The notes under the pieces: generated by a model
The model's input: only the letters and a program-made list of their open reading frames with translations
What the model was told of the DNA's origin: nothing
Database searches by the model: none
In this document: in pieces, positions 1 to 7,972 of the stretch
Layout of the letters: the number at the start of each line of letters is the position of its first letter
Numbering within the stretch: the stretch's first letter is position 1
Program-made: the position numbers and the translations under genes
Assembly: GCF_023701485.1 (NCBI RefSeq)
Contig: NZ_JAMQBK010000063.1
Coordinates: forward strand, 21,178-85,177
Direction: 5' to 3'
DNA length: 64,000 nt
DNA from: Aporhodopirellula aestuarii
GTDB lineage: Bacteria; Planctomycetota; Planctomycetia; Pirellulales; Pirellulaceae

Positions 1-181
1 AGATGATTCCTGCCTACCTGCTTGACCCTGGCACTTGCAATGCGACTCGTTCGATCCTGTTGATTGAAACGTGCAAGTACAGCACTCGTTTCGTCACAAC
101 GGGGCACGCCTTTCGTGGATCAGATTCACGAGTCTGCTTCGCGGCCTTGCGGTGATTGTGGCGAGTTTCCCGATGCTGCTC

Positions 182-228
182 TTGCCACGCTTTTGCGACC
201 TGTGTATATTTGGCTAATCGTGCAAGTA
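182..228 (+). promoter_or_regulatory. Candidate promoter and operator of the ars operon
   Basis: A sigma70-like promoter is visible: TTGCCA at 182-187, a 17-base spacer, and TATATT at 205-210. It lies 40 bases upstream of the arsR start. The sequence over the expected transcription start (208-228) matches the dyad at 594-617 at about 15 of 21 positions and shares the half-site CGTGCAAGTA (219-228). The same ten bases also occur at 70-79. The inference is autorepression by ArsR; no binding data exist. Confidence 0.5.
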
Positions 229-251
229 AGCAATCGCCGATAGAGATCAGC

Positions 252-575
252 ATGGACAAAGACGAGAAAGCCAAATACGAAAGCCGCGCCAAAGTGCTCA
301 AGGCGCTCGCGCACCCGGCTCGTCTGAAACTGGTCGATATTCTGTCCGAGCATGACGAGGTGTGCGTTTGTGAACTCACCGAGGCGATCGGAACGGACAT
401 GTCCACTGTTTCACGGCATCTGACCCAGCTCAAGAATGCTGGAATTGTCGAGAGCGAGAAACACGGGCAGATGGTGTTTTATCGACTGCGAGTGAAATGT
501 CTGACCAGTCTGTTCGGCTGTATTGAGTCGGTCGTCCATGGTCACTTGAAAAATCAATTGAAGGTGTTGTCGTAG
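252..575 (+). CDS. arsR: ArsR-family metalloregulatory repressor
   Basis: This 107-residue winged-helix repressor has the size of the ArsR/SmtB family. The recognition region is TVSRHLTQLKNAG at about residues 52-64, followed by the wing at about 66-80. A CVC pair (C38, C40) sits in the position of the classic As(III)/Sb(III) site at the start of the DNA-binding part. C83 and C90 near the C terminus could be extra ligands. I chose the ATG at 252 because it gives the canonical family length; an upstream in-frame start at 156 would add 32 unrelated residues across the promoter. It is the first gene of the ars operon and probably represses both itself and the permease downstream, through the similar sites at 208-228 and 594-617. 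Confidence 0.88.
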   Translation: MDKDEKAKYESRAKVLKALAHPARLKLVDILSEHDEVCVCELTEAIGTDMSTVSRHLTQLKNAGIVESEKHGQMVFYRLRVKCLTSLFGCIESVVHGHLKNQLKVLS

Positions 576-593
576 TTGTGTTTTTTTGAGCTT

Positions 594-617
594 GTATTTG
601 TGCATTTGTGCAAATAC
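594..617 (+). promoter_or_regulatory. Dyad operator between arsR and the permease
   Basis: GTATTTG (594-600) and CAAATAC (611-617) are perfect inverted repeats around a 10-base centre. Extending inward gives 9 of 11 matching pairs. The centre also holds a direct repeat TTTGTGCA (597-604, 605-612). The dyad lies 24-47 bases before the GTG at 641 and resembles the promoter-proximal site at 208-228. This supports a second ArsR-controlled site and argues against the GTG at 608, which would put the operator inside the coding region. Confidence 0.45.
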
Positions 618-640
618 GCACGGGTAGGTGGAGCGGATCA

Positions 641-2056
641 GTGTTACGAGAATGGAAGATCTTTGCAGCGTTCTTGAGCGTTTTTTTGTTCGCCTACTTC
701 GTGCCGTTGGCGACACCTTCGTTCGATCCCGACGCGAGCCCGATCGCGGCCAATGTGACCGGAGCGATCGTGGAGGCATTCGTGCTGCTGCAGTGGTACG
801 CACGCAACCACACTCTCGCCTGCGTCGTCCCCGCTTTGTTTATCGCCGGGGCGATCACAACGTTCCTGACAAAAGAGTCGGTGCTCAAGCACCTGGGGCC
901 GAAGGCAAGTAAGACCGAATCCTATTCGGTTGCTTCCGTCTCTGGCACCGTGTTGGCGGTGTGTTCTTGCAGCGTTCTGCCGATGTTTGCGGGCATTTAT
1001 CGAATCGGTGCGGGACTGGGGCCGGCGGCTTGCTTTTTGTACGCCGGTCCGGCGATCAACGTGCTCGCGATCTTCCTGACCGCTCGCGTACTCGGCTTTG
1101 AGCTGGGCGTTGCTCGCGTGATCGGTGCGATGGTGTTTGGCGTGATCATTGGACTTTTGATGGCATTGTTTTTCCGCCAAAGCGAGGAAGATCGAAACAA
1201 AGCGACGATGGCAATGCCTGATCCGCCTGCGTCGAAACGTCCTCTTTGGCAGTCGGCGACGATGCTAGCGGCGATGCTGGCCTTCCTGATCTTTAGCGAT
1301 TGGTTCAATCCTGGTGACAAGGATGTGCAACTGACTGATGGCACCCAGTTCGCAGCGACGCTGCAATACGAAACCGGTACGAGCTACGATTTGCGACTTC
1401 AATCCGCGGTGCTCGGGCACGAAGCCTCGGAAGTCGTGCGGTTAGCGAAGTCCGAGATCGCGAGCATTGAGGACGTTGAAACGTGGGTCACGCAAATCCA
1501 CCACGTTCGCTGGTACCTTGCCGGAATGATGGGAGTTTTGGTTGCCGTGATGAGCCTGATGTGGCTGGACCGCGAGGACTTCGGTCAATGGATGGACAAC
1601 ACCTGGGATTTTTCCAAGATGCTGATCCCGCTGCTCTTCGGCGGCGTCTTTGTCGTCGGATTCTTGGGGGCTTTGATCCCTGAGAAACAGGTTGCGTCGC
1701 TGGTCGGCGACAACAGCTTCCTATCGAACTTGATCGCGTCGGTCGTGGGGTGCCTCTTTTACTTCGCGACCCTCACCGAAGTACCCATTTTAGGAGCACT
1801 GATGCGGAACGGGATGGCGACGGGACCAGCGCTGGCTTTGCTGTTGGCCGGACCTGCACTTTCGTTGCCCAGCATCCTGGTCATCCGAAGTGTGATAGGA
1901 AACCTCAAGACAGCTGTCTTTGTTGCCCTGGTGGTCATCATGGCGACCGTCGCTGGCATGACGTACGGCACGATTTTCCCTTCTCAAGCGAAGACATTCG
2001 CTGCTCCTGCGGTAACAGCGGTCACTTCGACTGCGTCCGCAATCCCTTTGGAATAA
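641..2056 (+). CDS. arsP: ArsP-type (DUF318/UPF0718) permease
   Basis: This is a polytopic inner-membrane permease of the DUF318 family, about 471 residues. The conserved segment CSCSVLPMFAGIYRIGAGLG, followed by a GPAINVLAI-type helix, is typical of ArsP, which exports trivalent organoarsenicals. A second half has the matching ATLTEVPILGALMRNGMATGPALALLLAGPA segments split over two helices. Between the halves lies a soluble insert of about 65 residues starting near DVQLTDGTQF, which is longer than in short ArsP proteins. I chose GTG 641, with AGGTGG about 8 bases upstream; GTG 608 is in frame but would overlap the operator. It sits between arsR and the thioredoxin-like gene, so it is probably co-transcribed. 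Substrate is inferred from context; other DUF318 permeases exist. Confidence 0.75.
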   Translation: MLREWKIFAAFLSVFLFAYFVPLATPSFDPDASPIAANVTGAIVEAFVLLQWYARNHTLACVVPALFIAGAITTFLTKESVLKHLGPKASKTESYSVASVSGTVLAVCSCSVLPMFAGIYRIGAGLGPAACFLYAGPAINVLAIFLTARVLGFELGVARVIGAMVFGVIIGLLMALFFRQSEEDRNKATMAMPDPPASKRPLWQSATMLAAMLAFLIFSDWFNPGDKDVQLTDGTQFAATLQYETGTSYDLRLQSAVLGHEASEVVRLAKSEIASIEDVETWVTQIHHVRWYLAGMMGVLVAVMSLMWLDREDFGQWMDNTWDFSKMLIPLLFGGVFVVGFLGALIPEKQVASLVGDNSFLSNLIASVVGCLFYFATLTEVPILGALMRNGMATGPALALLLAGPALSLPSILVIRSVIGNLKTAVFVALVVIMATVAGMTYGTIFPSQAKTFAAPAVTAVTSTASAIPLE

Positions 2057-2071
2057 TGAAAGGTAACTGAA

Positions 2072-2308
2072 ATGACAACGATTCAAGTGTTAGGAACCGG
2101 ATGCAAAAAATGTGTTTCGCTTAAAGAGAATGTGGAGACTGCCCTTAGGTCAGCGTACATCGAAGCGGATGTTCAAAAGATTGAGGACATCAACGAGATC
2201 GTCAGTTTCGGCGTCATCAGCACACCGGCGTTGGCTGTTGACGGTCATGTCAAGATCGTCGGTAAGGTCGCGTCGCCCGAAGAAATCGTTCGGTTGCTAC
2301 AGCAGTAG
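2072..2308 (+). CDS. Small thioredoxin-fold CxxC protein (ArsE-like)
   Basis: This 78-residue protein has the size and pattern of the MTH895 / redox-active disulfide protein 2 family. It starts with a beta strand and a C11-KK-C14 active site after Gly10, and ends with a strand carrying the cis-proline segment STPALAVDG. It begins 15 bases after the permease stop, with GAAAGG just upstream, so it is part of the same operon. Small proteins of this type accompany ArsF and ArsG in aromatic-arsenical clusters, where ArsE and ArsF are credited with nitroreduction. Here the ArsE role is inferred from neighbourhood; a general thiol-transfer role to the permease or to ArsG is the alternative. Confidence 0.72.
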   Translation: MTTIQVLGTGCKKCVSLKENVETALRSAYIEADVQKIEDINEIVSFGVISTPALAVDGHVKIVGKVASPEEIVRLLQQ

Positions 2309-2358
2309 TCGATCGCGCGGCGTGAGAAGAATCAAACTCGAGCATTGAAAATCTAGAC

Positions 2359-3000
2359 ATGGACTTACAGAAATCACTGTCGGTGTGTTTGCTGACGTTC
2401 TTCTTCGCGACCATCGTCGTGTTGATCGCCAAAGCAATGGACAACCAAGCCGCAAGCAGGCTTGAACCGCAGTTGACTCGGATTGCCGATCAGCTCGAAG
2501 CGTTGACTGCGTCGGGCGGATTTCCGGTCGCATCCAGCACGGCGGTAACGTCGGCTGAGAAACCTGACCGCGTCGTTGTCAATTACTTCTACAGCACCAC
2601 ACGATGCACGACCTGTCGTGCGATCGAGTCGCAAACAAGTGAAGTTGTGCAATCGCAATACGCGGCGGAGCTGCAAGACGGAACAATCACTTGGAAGACG
2701 TTGAATTACGAAGATGACCGTTCTGGACTGATGGAGAAGTTCGAGATTGTGATGCCGGTCGTCGTGCTGACGCGATTCGAGGACGACGAAATGGCCGATT
2801 GGAAGCGGCTCGACCAAGTTTGGGGAATCGTCAACGACAAGCCAGCCTTCGCAAGCTTCATCCACGATGAAATCGACGCAATGCTGAGTGAAGTCTATCA
2901 ATCCAAATCGATCGCCCGGACGCAATCGCAGCCAGTGGAAGATGACACGCCCATCGACAGCGAAGAACCGTCGCCAGCCGATTTGCCGCTGCCTGAATAG
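2359..3000 (+). CDS. Membrane-anchored ArsF-like CxxC protein
   Basis: A 213-residue protein with an N-terminal membrane helix at about residues 6-26, a linker, and a thioredoxin-like domain at about 70-175 with the redox pair C83-TT-C86. The domain aligns by eye with the next gene product through shared pattern YF-x-T-x-RCxTC, a YIDF/TLNYED step, and the closing KPxFxxF/Y segment, so the two are tandem paralogues. A Ser/Pro/Glu-rich tail of about 30 residues is not shared. The family is known as the nitrophenyl compound nitroreductase subunit ArsF family. The helix suggests the redox site faces the periplasm. Gap to the previous gene is 50 bases. Confidence 0.65.
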   Translation: MDLQKSLSVCLLTFFFATIVVLIAKAMDNQAASRLEPQLTRIADQLEALTASGGFPVASSTAVTSAEKPDRVVVNYFYSTTRCTTCRAIESQTSEVVQSQYAAELQDGTITWKTLNYEDDRSGLMEKFEIVMPVVVLTRFEDDEMADWKRLDQVWGIVNDKPAFASFIHDEIDAMLSEVYQSKSIARTQSQPVEDDTPIDSEEPSPADLPLPE

Positions 3001-3047
3001 ACAACGTTTTCAACCAAACCACTTTACTACTTGAATGGGAGTTTCTC

Positions 3048-3458
3048 GTGTTCCGTCTGATGATGATCGCTGCTGTGACTTGCAGCACAATGATTCCGAT
3101 GACCGCCTTGGCAGCCGATCCACCGGCAGATCGTGTGGTGGTGATGTACTTCCACCGCACTGAGCGTTGTCCGACATGCAAGATGATGGGTAGTTACGCC
3201 GAAGAGGCAGTCACGTCTGGGTTCGCAACCGAAATAAACCAAGGCACCGTCGAGTTTCGCTACATCGACTTTCAACAGCCAGAGAACGCAAATCTCGCAA
3301 AGGCTTACAAAGTGACCGGGCCAGCGTTGATTATTGCGAAGGTGGTGGATGCAAAGGTAAGCGAGTACACCGATCTGAAGGACATTTGGGTGAAGGTGCG
3401 CGAGAAGCCAGTTTTCATTGAGTACGTGCAAGAGAACGTCAAAGTGCATATCAAATGA
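3048..3458 (+). CDS. Secreted ArsF-like CxxC protein
   Basis: This 136-residue protein has a cleavable signal peptide (about residues 1-23, ending TALAAD) and a thioredoxin-like domain with C41-PT-C44. It is the soluble paralogue of the preceding product and matches the ArsF family in full length. The GTG start at 3048 is supported by GGGAG seven bases upstream. It lies 47 bases after its paralogue and 49 bases before the ArsG-like gene. In the arsEFG model ArsF takes part in reducing nitro-aromatic arsenicals; an equally simple reading is that it relays electrons from the CcdA-like membrane protein encoded next. Confidence 0.68.
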   Translation: MFRLMMIAAVTCSTMIPMTALAADPPADRVVVMYFHRTERCPTCKMMGSYAEEAVTSGFATEINQGTVEFRYIDFQQPENANLAKAYKVTGPALIIAKVVDAKVSEYTDLKDIWVKVREKPVFIEYVQENVKVHIK

Positions 3459-3507
3459 ACCGACCCGGAACCCGCTCGTTGGTCCGCACCGACAATGGAG
3501 TGCAGCT

Positions 3508-4266
3508 GTGATTACTTATTCCCTTTACTCCTTGGCGGCCTTGTATTTGGGCGTGCTGACTTCGATTAGCCCCTGCCCGTTGGCAACCAATATCGCAGCG
3601 ATCTCGTACATCGGCGGCAATGTCGGCAACTCAAGCCGCGTGATTCATGCGGGGCTGCTTTACACGCTGGGTCGGTGCCTGCTTTATATTGCTCTAGCGG
3701 GACTTCTGACATGGACCAGCATGTCGATACCGTCGGTGTCGGTGTTCTTGCAAAAATACATGCACCTTTTGCTCGGCCCCATCTTCCTGCTGCTTGGGAT
3801 GTTCCTGGCCGACTTGGTGACGTTCAGCTTCGGAGGCGGGATGATCACGGACAAGCTCAAGCAGCGTGTCGATGCGATGGGAGTCTGGGGTGCGTTGTTG
3901 CTTGGTGCTCTGTTTGCGGTCTCGTTTTGTCCCACCTCGGCAGCTTGGTTCTTTGGTTTGCTGGCACTGACACTTGGATCCGATTCCGGCGCCATCACCA
4001 GCGTCTTGTCACAGGTCGGCGTGACGCTGCCATCAGCAACGGTCCCTGGCGGAGCAATCGTGTTGCCTTTGGTCTACGGCATCGGTACGGCGCTGCCCGT
4101 TCTCGTGGTTGCTTTGCTGTTGGCCTATAGTGCCAAGTCATTGGGGAAAACCTACAACATGCTCGGAAAGGTCGAGTGGTGGGCGCGGATGGCGACCGGA
4201 TGGGTATTCATCCTGTTGGGCGTCTACTTTTCGTTGACCTATGTATTCGAAGTTTCCATCGCGTAA
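3508..4266 (+). CDS. ArsG-like CcdA/DsbD-type membrane protein
   Basis: A polytopic membrane protein of about 252 residues in the cytochrome c biogenesis CcdA / DsbD transmembrane family. Each of two related halves carries one conserved cysteine beside proline: SISPCPLAT near residue 23 and SFCPTSAAW near residue 136, as expected for a membrane electron carrier. The GTG at 3508 has GGAG seven bases upstream and gives the expected first helix; the longer frame from 3418 overlaps the previous gene by 41 bases and adds no domain. In ars clusters this family is named ArsG, described as an efflux permease for aromatic aminoarsenicals. Reductant transfer across the membrane to the two ArsF-like proteins is the alternative function. 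Confidence 0.72.
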   Translation: MITYSLYSLAALYLGVLTSISPCPLATNIAAISYIGGNVGNSSRVIHAGLLYTLGRCLLYIALAGLLTWTSMSIPSVSVFLQKYMHLLLGPIFLLLGMFLADLVTFSFGGGMITDKLKQRVDAMGVWGALLLGALFAVSFCPTSAAWFFGLLALTLGSDSGAITSVLSQVGVTLPSATVPGGAIVLPLVYGIGTALPVLVVALLLAYSAKSLGKTYNMLGKVEWWARMATGWVFILLGVYFSLTYVFEVSIA

Positions 4267-4413
4267 ACCGGAAAGAGGCAGGCATTGCCGAACCAAAGAT
4301 CAAGGTCCGGCAGGCCGCGTTGGAAGCAAAGCTGTTCAGCAGCTCGGCAGGGATGATTAGAATTCGAGACCACGCAAGGAAGGCTTCCATTCTTAGTCGC
4401 GATAGCGACGGCA

Positions 4414-4446
4414 GGCGAAAGCCCCGGATGCGAGTCCGGGTTCGCC
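4414..4446 (+). terminator. Possible hairpin downstream of the ars operon
   Basis: GGCGAA (4414-4419) pairs with TTCGCC (4441-4446), and inside them CCCGGA pairs with TCCGGG across a TGCGAG loop, giving a 12-pair interrupted stem 148 bases after the last ars gene. Only TT follows, so it lacks the run of T expected of an intrinsic terminator. The rest of 4267-4637 contains no open frame I can support. Confidence 0.35.
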
Positions 4447-4637
4447 TTGGAAGACGCACATTTCACTGGGACGGGAGATGCCAAAATCGATAACAGCATC
4501 ATTTTTCGACACCTCGTTGTCACACCACCCGACGTAAACGCTCGCCCTGATTTCTCCAATCTGAACGACATTGTTCCGAGTGGACCGCCTCGTAAACAAC
4601 GGTGATGACAATTCGATACGTCTGCCAAAAAGATTCC

Positions 4638-6488
4638 ATGCTCATGAACTCACGCCCTCTCATCCTGGCGGTTGCGAGCCTGCTGTGTCTGATGACAACC
4701 ACCCAGCCCGCGGCACACGAAGGTGGGCATCACGGCCACGCGCACACGCTCACTCGATCGCGATCTTGGTCCGTCGCCTCGGGTGGATCGCACTTAAACG
4801 GATCGTTTGTTTCCGCAAGGGACGGCAGGGTGCAAATTCGCAGAGAGGATGGGGCACTCACGGATTTAGCGATCAATCAATTGGCCGCCTCTGACCAAGC
4901 CTGGGTTCAGGAACGAATGCACACGATCCGAGCTCTCAACCGTCAGCATGTGACTCAGCTCGTGATGTTGAACCAGCGGGTGCAAGCCACAACAGGGAGT
5001 GCGGCAGAGAAAGAGACCATGCCCGCCATCGGTGAGCACTTCCAACCGTTTGCGAAGTTGCTGCGGCTTCGTTGGGACAAGGACTTTCTTTACGTTGGTT
5101 CTAATGGTTTGCCGGAGCATCCGATGATGATTGGCATTCGGTCTTGGCAACAGCAAGTTCCGATCCCGCAGAAATACCTTGGGGAAAATGCGTGGCGGAT
5201 TCCTTTGCACCCCGTCCCGGCGAAGAGTCCGATGTCGACCAAGAACGATTTTTTACGCGGTGCTATCGCTCTGGCCGTCAATGGCGTGCCCATCTTCAAC
5301 CCGTTGAACAATCGCGGTGATGACGCCTTTTTGTTTGGTGAATTGGATGAGTACGGTGGTCATTGCGGTCGTGGCGACGATTACCACTATCACATTGCTC
5401 CGGTTCATCTCGAAAAAACAGCAGGCAAAGACAAGCCAATTGGCTATGCGTTGGACGGATATCCGATCTTTGGCTATCAAGATCCGCAGGCGACTGATTT
5501 TGCAACGCTTGACGATCTTGGCGGGCACAAAGACGCCGCTGGCAATTACCACTATCACGCTCAGAAAACCTACCCCTACTTGAATGGTGGCTTCTACGGC
5601 GAAGTCACCCAGCGTGGTGGTCAGGTTGATCCGCAGCCGCGTGCCGAACCGATCCGCCCTGACCTGCGACCGCTACGTGACGCGGTGATTACTGGATTCA
5701 ATAAAACGGGTAACCGGTTCAAGCTGGAGTACGACGTCAGAGGGCGGCAAGGATCAGTGATCTATGTCGTCAAGGACGACAGCACCGTTGACTTCACGTT
5801 TCAGGATCCAGCTGGGGAAACACGGAGCGAGACTTATCGCAGTCGCATGGGCAAACCGTTTCTTCCGCAATCCGATGTCTCAGAATCGGATGCCGGTCCC
5901 GACGAAGGTCGTGCGTCCAACACGTCGCGATTGAACGTCACCAGTCCCGCATTTGCCGCAGGTGACGAATTGCCTCTCGAGTTCACCGGCGATAGCGCGG
6001 GCGAGTCGCCACCGATCGCTTGGACGAAAGGGCCGGACGGAACTCAGTGTTATGCACTGAACTTGTGGCACACGCCGGGGCCTGGTGATGTGAAGTCCTA
6101 TTGGCTGGTTTACGACATCCCGGCCGATGTCACGAGCCTGCCTCGAAATGCGAACGGAGTCGGGACTGTGGGGTTCAATGACAAGGGGCACGCGGGATAC
6201 GACCCAATGAAATCGAAGGGACCGGGGGCGAAACAGTACCACCTCACCGTTTATGCCCTGTCCGAAAAGCCTGATTTTGCAACCGACCGGGTGACGCGAG
6301 ACGAACTGCTCGAAAGCATTTCTGGCATCACATTGGCTCAAGGCACCTTGGACTTCCAATACACCCGATCCCGAGGCGGCTCATGGATGATCTTGATCGG
6401 ATTTGCGATTGCCGTCCTGGTCACGGGGGCTTGGTTTGTTCTGAAAAACTCCACTTCTAAAAGCGAGCGAGTCGAGCAAATTCAGTAG
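4638..6488 (+). CDS. YHYH-domain and PEBP-like fusion protein
   Basis: About 616 residues. Reading order: signal peptide (LILAVASLLCLMTTTQPAAHE), a His-rich stretch, a short SHD1-like domain common in planctomycete secreted proteins, the YHYH domain with its two YHYH motifs near residues 249 and 304, then a phosphatidylethanolamine-binding (YbhB/YbcL-like) domain at about 430-580 with LNVTSPAF, DVKSYWLVYDIP and a GTVGFNDKGHAGYDP loop, and a final transmembrane helix. The ATG at 4638 or 4644 starts directly before the signal; the frame opens at 4602. YHYH domains are often next to or fused with secreted proteins of unknown role, so function is not assigned. The C-terminal helix suggests a membrane-anchored envelope protein. 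Confidence 0.75.
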   Translation: MLMNSRPLILAVASLLCLMTTTQPAAHEGGHHGHAHTLTRSRSWSVASGGSHLNGSFVSARDGRVQIRREDGALTDLAINQLAASDQAWVQERMHTIRALNRQHVTQLVMLNQRVQATTGSAAEKETMPAIGEHFQPFAKLLRLRWDKDFLYVGSNGLPEHPMMIGIRSWQQQVPIPQKYLGENAWRIPLHPVPAKSPMSTKNDFLRGAIALAVNGVPIFNPLNNRGDDAFLFGELDEYGGHCGRGDDYHYHIAPVHLEKTAGKDKPIGYALDGYPIFGYQDPQATDFATLDDLGGHKDAAGNYHYHAQKTYPYLNGGFYGEVTQRGGQVDPQPRAEPIRPDLRPLRDAVITGFNKTGNRFKLEYDVRGRQGSVIYVVKDDSTVDFTFQDPAGETRSETYRSRMGKPFLPQSDVSESDAGPDEGRASNTSRLNVTSPAFAAGDELPLEFTGDSAGESPPIAWTKGPDGTQCYALNLWHTPGPGDVKSYWLVYDIPADVTSLPRNANGVGTVGFNDKGHAGYDPMKSKGPGAKQYHLTVYALSEKPDFATDRVTRDELLESISGITLAQGTLDFQYTRSRGGSWMILIGFAIAVLVTGAWFVLKNSTSKSERVEQIQ

Positions 6489-6731
6489 TCGCCAAAAATC
6501 AATTTTTGACGATGCAAGCCACCACTTTCTGACCCGTTTTGGATCAGATTCTGAATCGGTATCAGGCGGTGAAGCAACCTTGCGCGTGTTGCGTCTTTCT
6601 GGTCGTGATGTCTCGGTTGTCGGAAGCCGGATGGTAGCGCTTTCGAGGCTTGCTTAAAACCGACACCGACGCTCCCCCAACGCAAATGTCGCCATTGTTA
6701 ATGACAATGAAGGCCTGCCTCGACATCACGG

Positions 6732-7268
6732 TTAGTCGATACTCACGAGTTCGACGATGAAGTGAAGGTTCGCGTGAGCGGGAATGGAGCCTGGGGAACC
6801 TCGTTCGCCGTAGCCGAGTTTCGAAGGTACCCACAGTTCGATCATTCCGCCCTCGCCCACGAGCTGCATCCCTTCCGTCCAACCGTCGATGACATTTCGC
6901 AAAGGAAAAGTTGTCGGTTCACCACGCTCGTACGAGCTGTCGAATACTTTTCCATTGTTGAGCCAGCCGCGATAGTGGACGGTCACCGTGCTGGCGGCCG
7001 TCGGCTTTTGACCGTCTGAGTTTCGCAGAACGCGATACCTCAGGCCTGAATCGGTCGCCGAGAATTCCGGTGCGACACCTGCATCCATCGCGCCCGTTCC
7101 GGCTTGGAGTTCAGGCCTGTCGATGAACGAAACCGGTTTCCATGTCGTTGTTTCGGCAACCGGGGGTGCCAAATCATAAGAACTATCAGGGCTGGGGGGC
7201 GCAGCGGAACGACATGCCGGAACGAGGAATACGAGGCTCAACAGACACCATGGCAACCAAGTCTTCAT
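6732..7268 (-). CDS. FKBP-type peptidyl-prolyl isomerase lipoprotein
   Basis: A 178-residue protein with a lipoprotein-type signal ending VPAC (C19) and a C-terminal FKBP domain of about 105 residues. Diagnostic segments are VTVHYRGWLNNGKVFDSSYERG, split as VTVHYRG and GKVFDSS, then VIDGWTEGMQLVGEGG and LGYGERGSPGSIPAHANLHF. These contain the aromatic and acidic residues of the FKBP active site. The ATG at 7268 is preceded by AGGAG seven to eight bases upstream on the minus strand and starts the signal peptide, so the longer frame to 7319 is not used. It probably helps fold exported proteins at the membrane. It stands alone between a 240-base and a 393-base gap. Confidence 0.85.
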   Translation of the reverse strand: MKTWLPWCLLSLVFLVPACRSAAPPSPDSSYDLAPPVAETTTWKPVSFIDRPELQAGTGAMDAGVAPEFSATDSGLRYRVLRNSDGQKPTAASTVTVHYRGWLNNGKVFDSSYERGEPTTFPLRNVIDGWTEGMQLVGEGGMIELWVPSKLGYGERGSPGSIPAHANLHFIVELVSID

Positions 7269-7661
7269 TTCCGCTCCTAGCTTATCGTCTCGCATCCTGT
7301 ATCCATCCCGTACACCCATCGGAAGTGAACCTAGTCACCATTCTTCGGTGGGGAGGTTAGCGAAACCCGGCATTTCTCGAAAGTCCGTTATTTAGCAAAC
7401 GCAGATCCGGACAGTTGAAACGTTTGATAGCAAATAACTTTCGTTGCAGCAGACGTCTCGTACCAGCGACTGAAATCGCGTCTGGTTCCACTCCCTCCCC
7501 CATCAAGAGAATCAGTGTGCCATGATGTTCCGCGGTGACCAGCGAGAGTGAATCGTGAAGGCTGGAATCTTGCTCATTGGGCCACTGCCGTTCGAGACGC
7601 GAGAGTTTAAACTCCGTGGTTAAACAACAGACCGAGCCGAAAAGTGAGGGAATCAACTGAG
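7269..7661. other. Non-coding gap
   Basis: This 393-base stretch separates the divergent FKBP and MTH1187 genes, so it should hold both promoters. I see no convincing -10/-35 pair, repeat or small gene. A 99-codon minus-strand frame crosses it but has no ribosome binding site and no recognisable domain. Confidence 0.4.
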
Positions 7662-7961
7662 ATGAAAGTCATTGTCGATTTGTGTGTCGTCCCGATGGGG
7701 GTGGGAGTATCCGTGGGCAAGTACGTCGCTGAATGCCAGAAAGTGTTGCAGGAAGCGGGATTGGAACACCAGCTTCACGCCTACGGCACAAACATCGAGG
7801 GTGACTGGGACGAAGTGTTTGCGGCGATCAAACATTGCCACGAACGCGTTCACGCACTCGGCGCGCCGCGAATCACGACCAGCATCAAAGTCGGAACTCG
7901 CACGGACCGCGAGCAATCGATGCAAGACAAAATCAACAGCGTGATCGCGCCGGTCCGGTAG
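7662..7961 (+). CDS. MTH1187-family thiamine-binding protein
   Basis: A 99-residue protein of the MTH1187/YkoF-like family (DUF77), which forms small alpha/beta homo-oligomers and binds thiamine or hydroxymethylpyrimidine. Visible family features are the opening strand MKVIVDLCVVPMGVG, the YVAECQKVL helix, the THAYGT-type strand (HAYGTNIEGDWDEVF) and a final strand ITTSIKVGTRTDR. I chose the ATG at 7662 because the protein begins directly with the first strand; GAGGG lies about 11 bases upstream. It ends 11 bases from the stop of the convergent rhamnosidase gene. Confidence 0.85.
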   Translation: MKVIVDLCVVPMGVGVSVGKYVAECQKVLQEAGLEHQLHAYGTNIEGDWDEVFAAIKHCHERVHALGAPRITTSIKVGTRTDREQSMQDKINSVIAPVR

Positions 7962-7972
7962 GAAGCCCTGAT

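Noticed and set aside
156-251. In-frame upstream extension of arsR
   Set aside because: It would cover the -10 box and putative operator and adds residues not found in the family; the ATG at 252 gives the family length.
4239-4628. Minus-strand frames after the ars operon
   Set aside because: No ribosome binding site, no recognised domain, and they overlap the 3' end of the ArsG-like gene.
7357-7656. 99-codon minus-strand frame between FKBP and MTH1187 genes
   Set aside because: No ribosome binding site or domain; it overlaps the leader of the MTH1187 gene.
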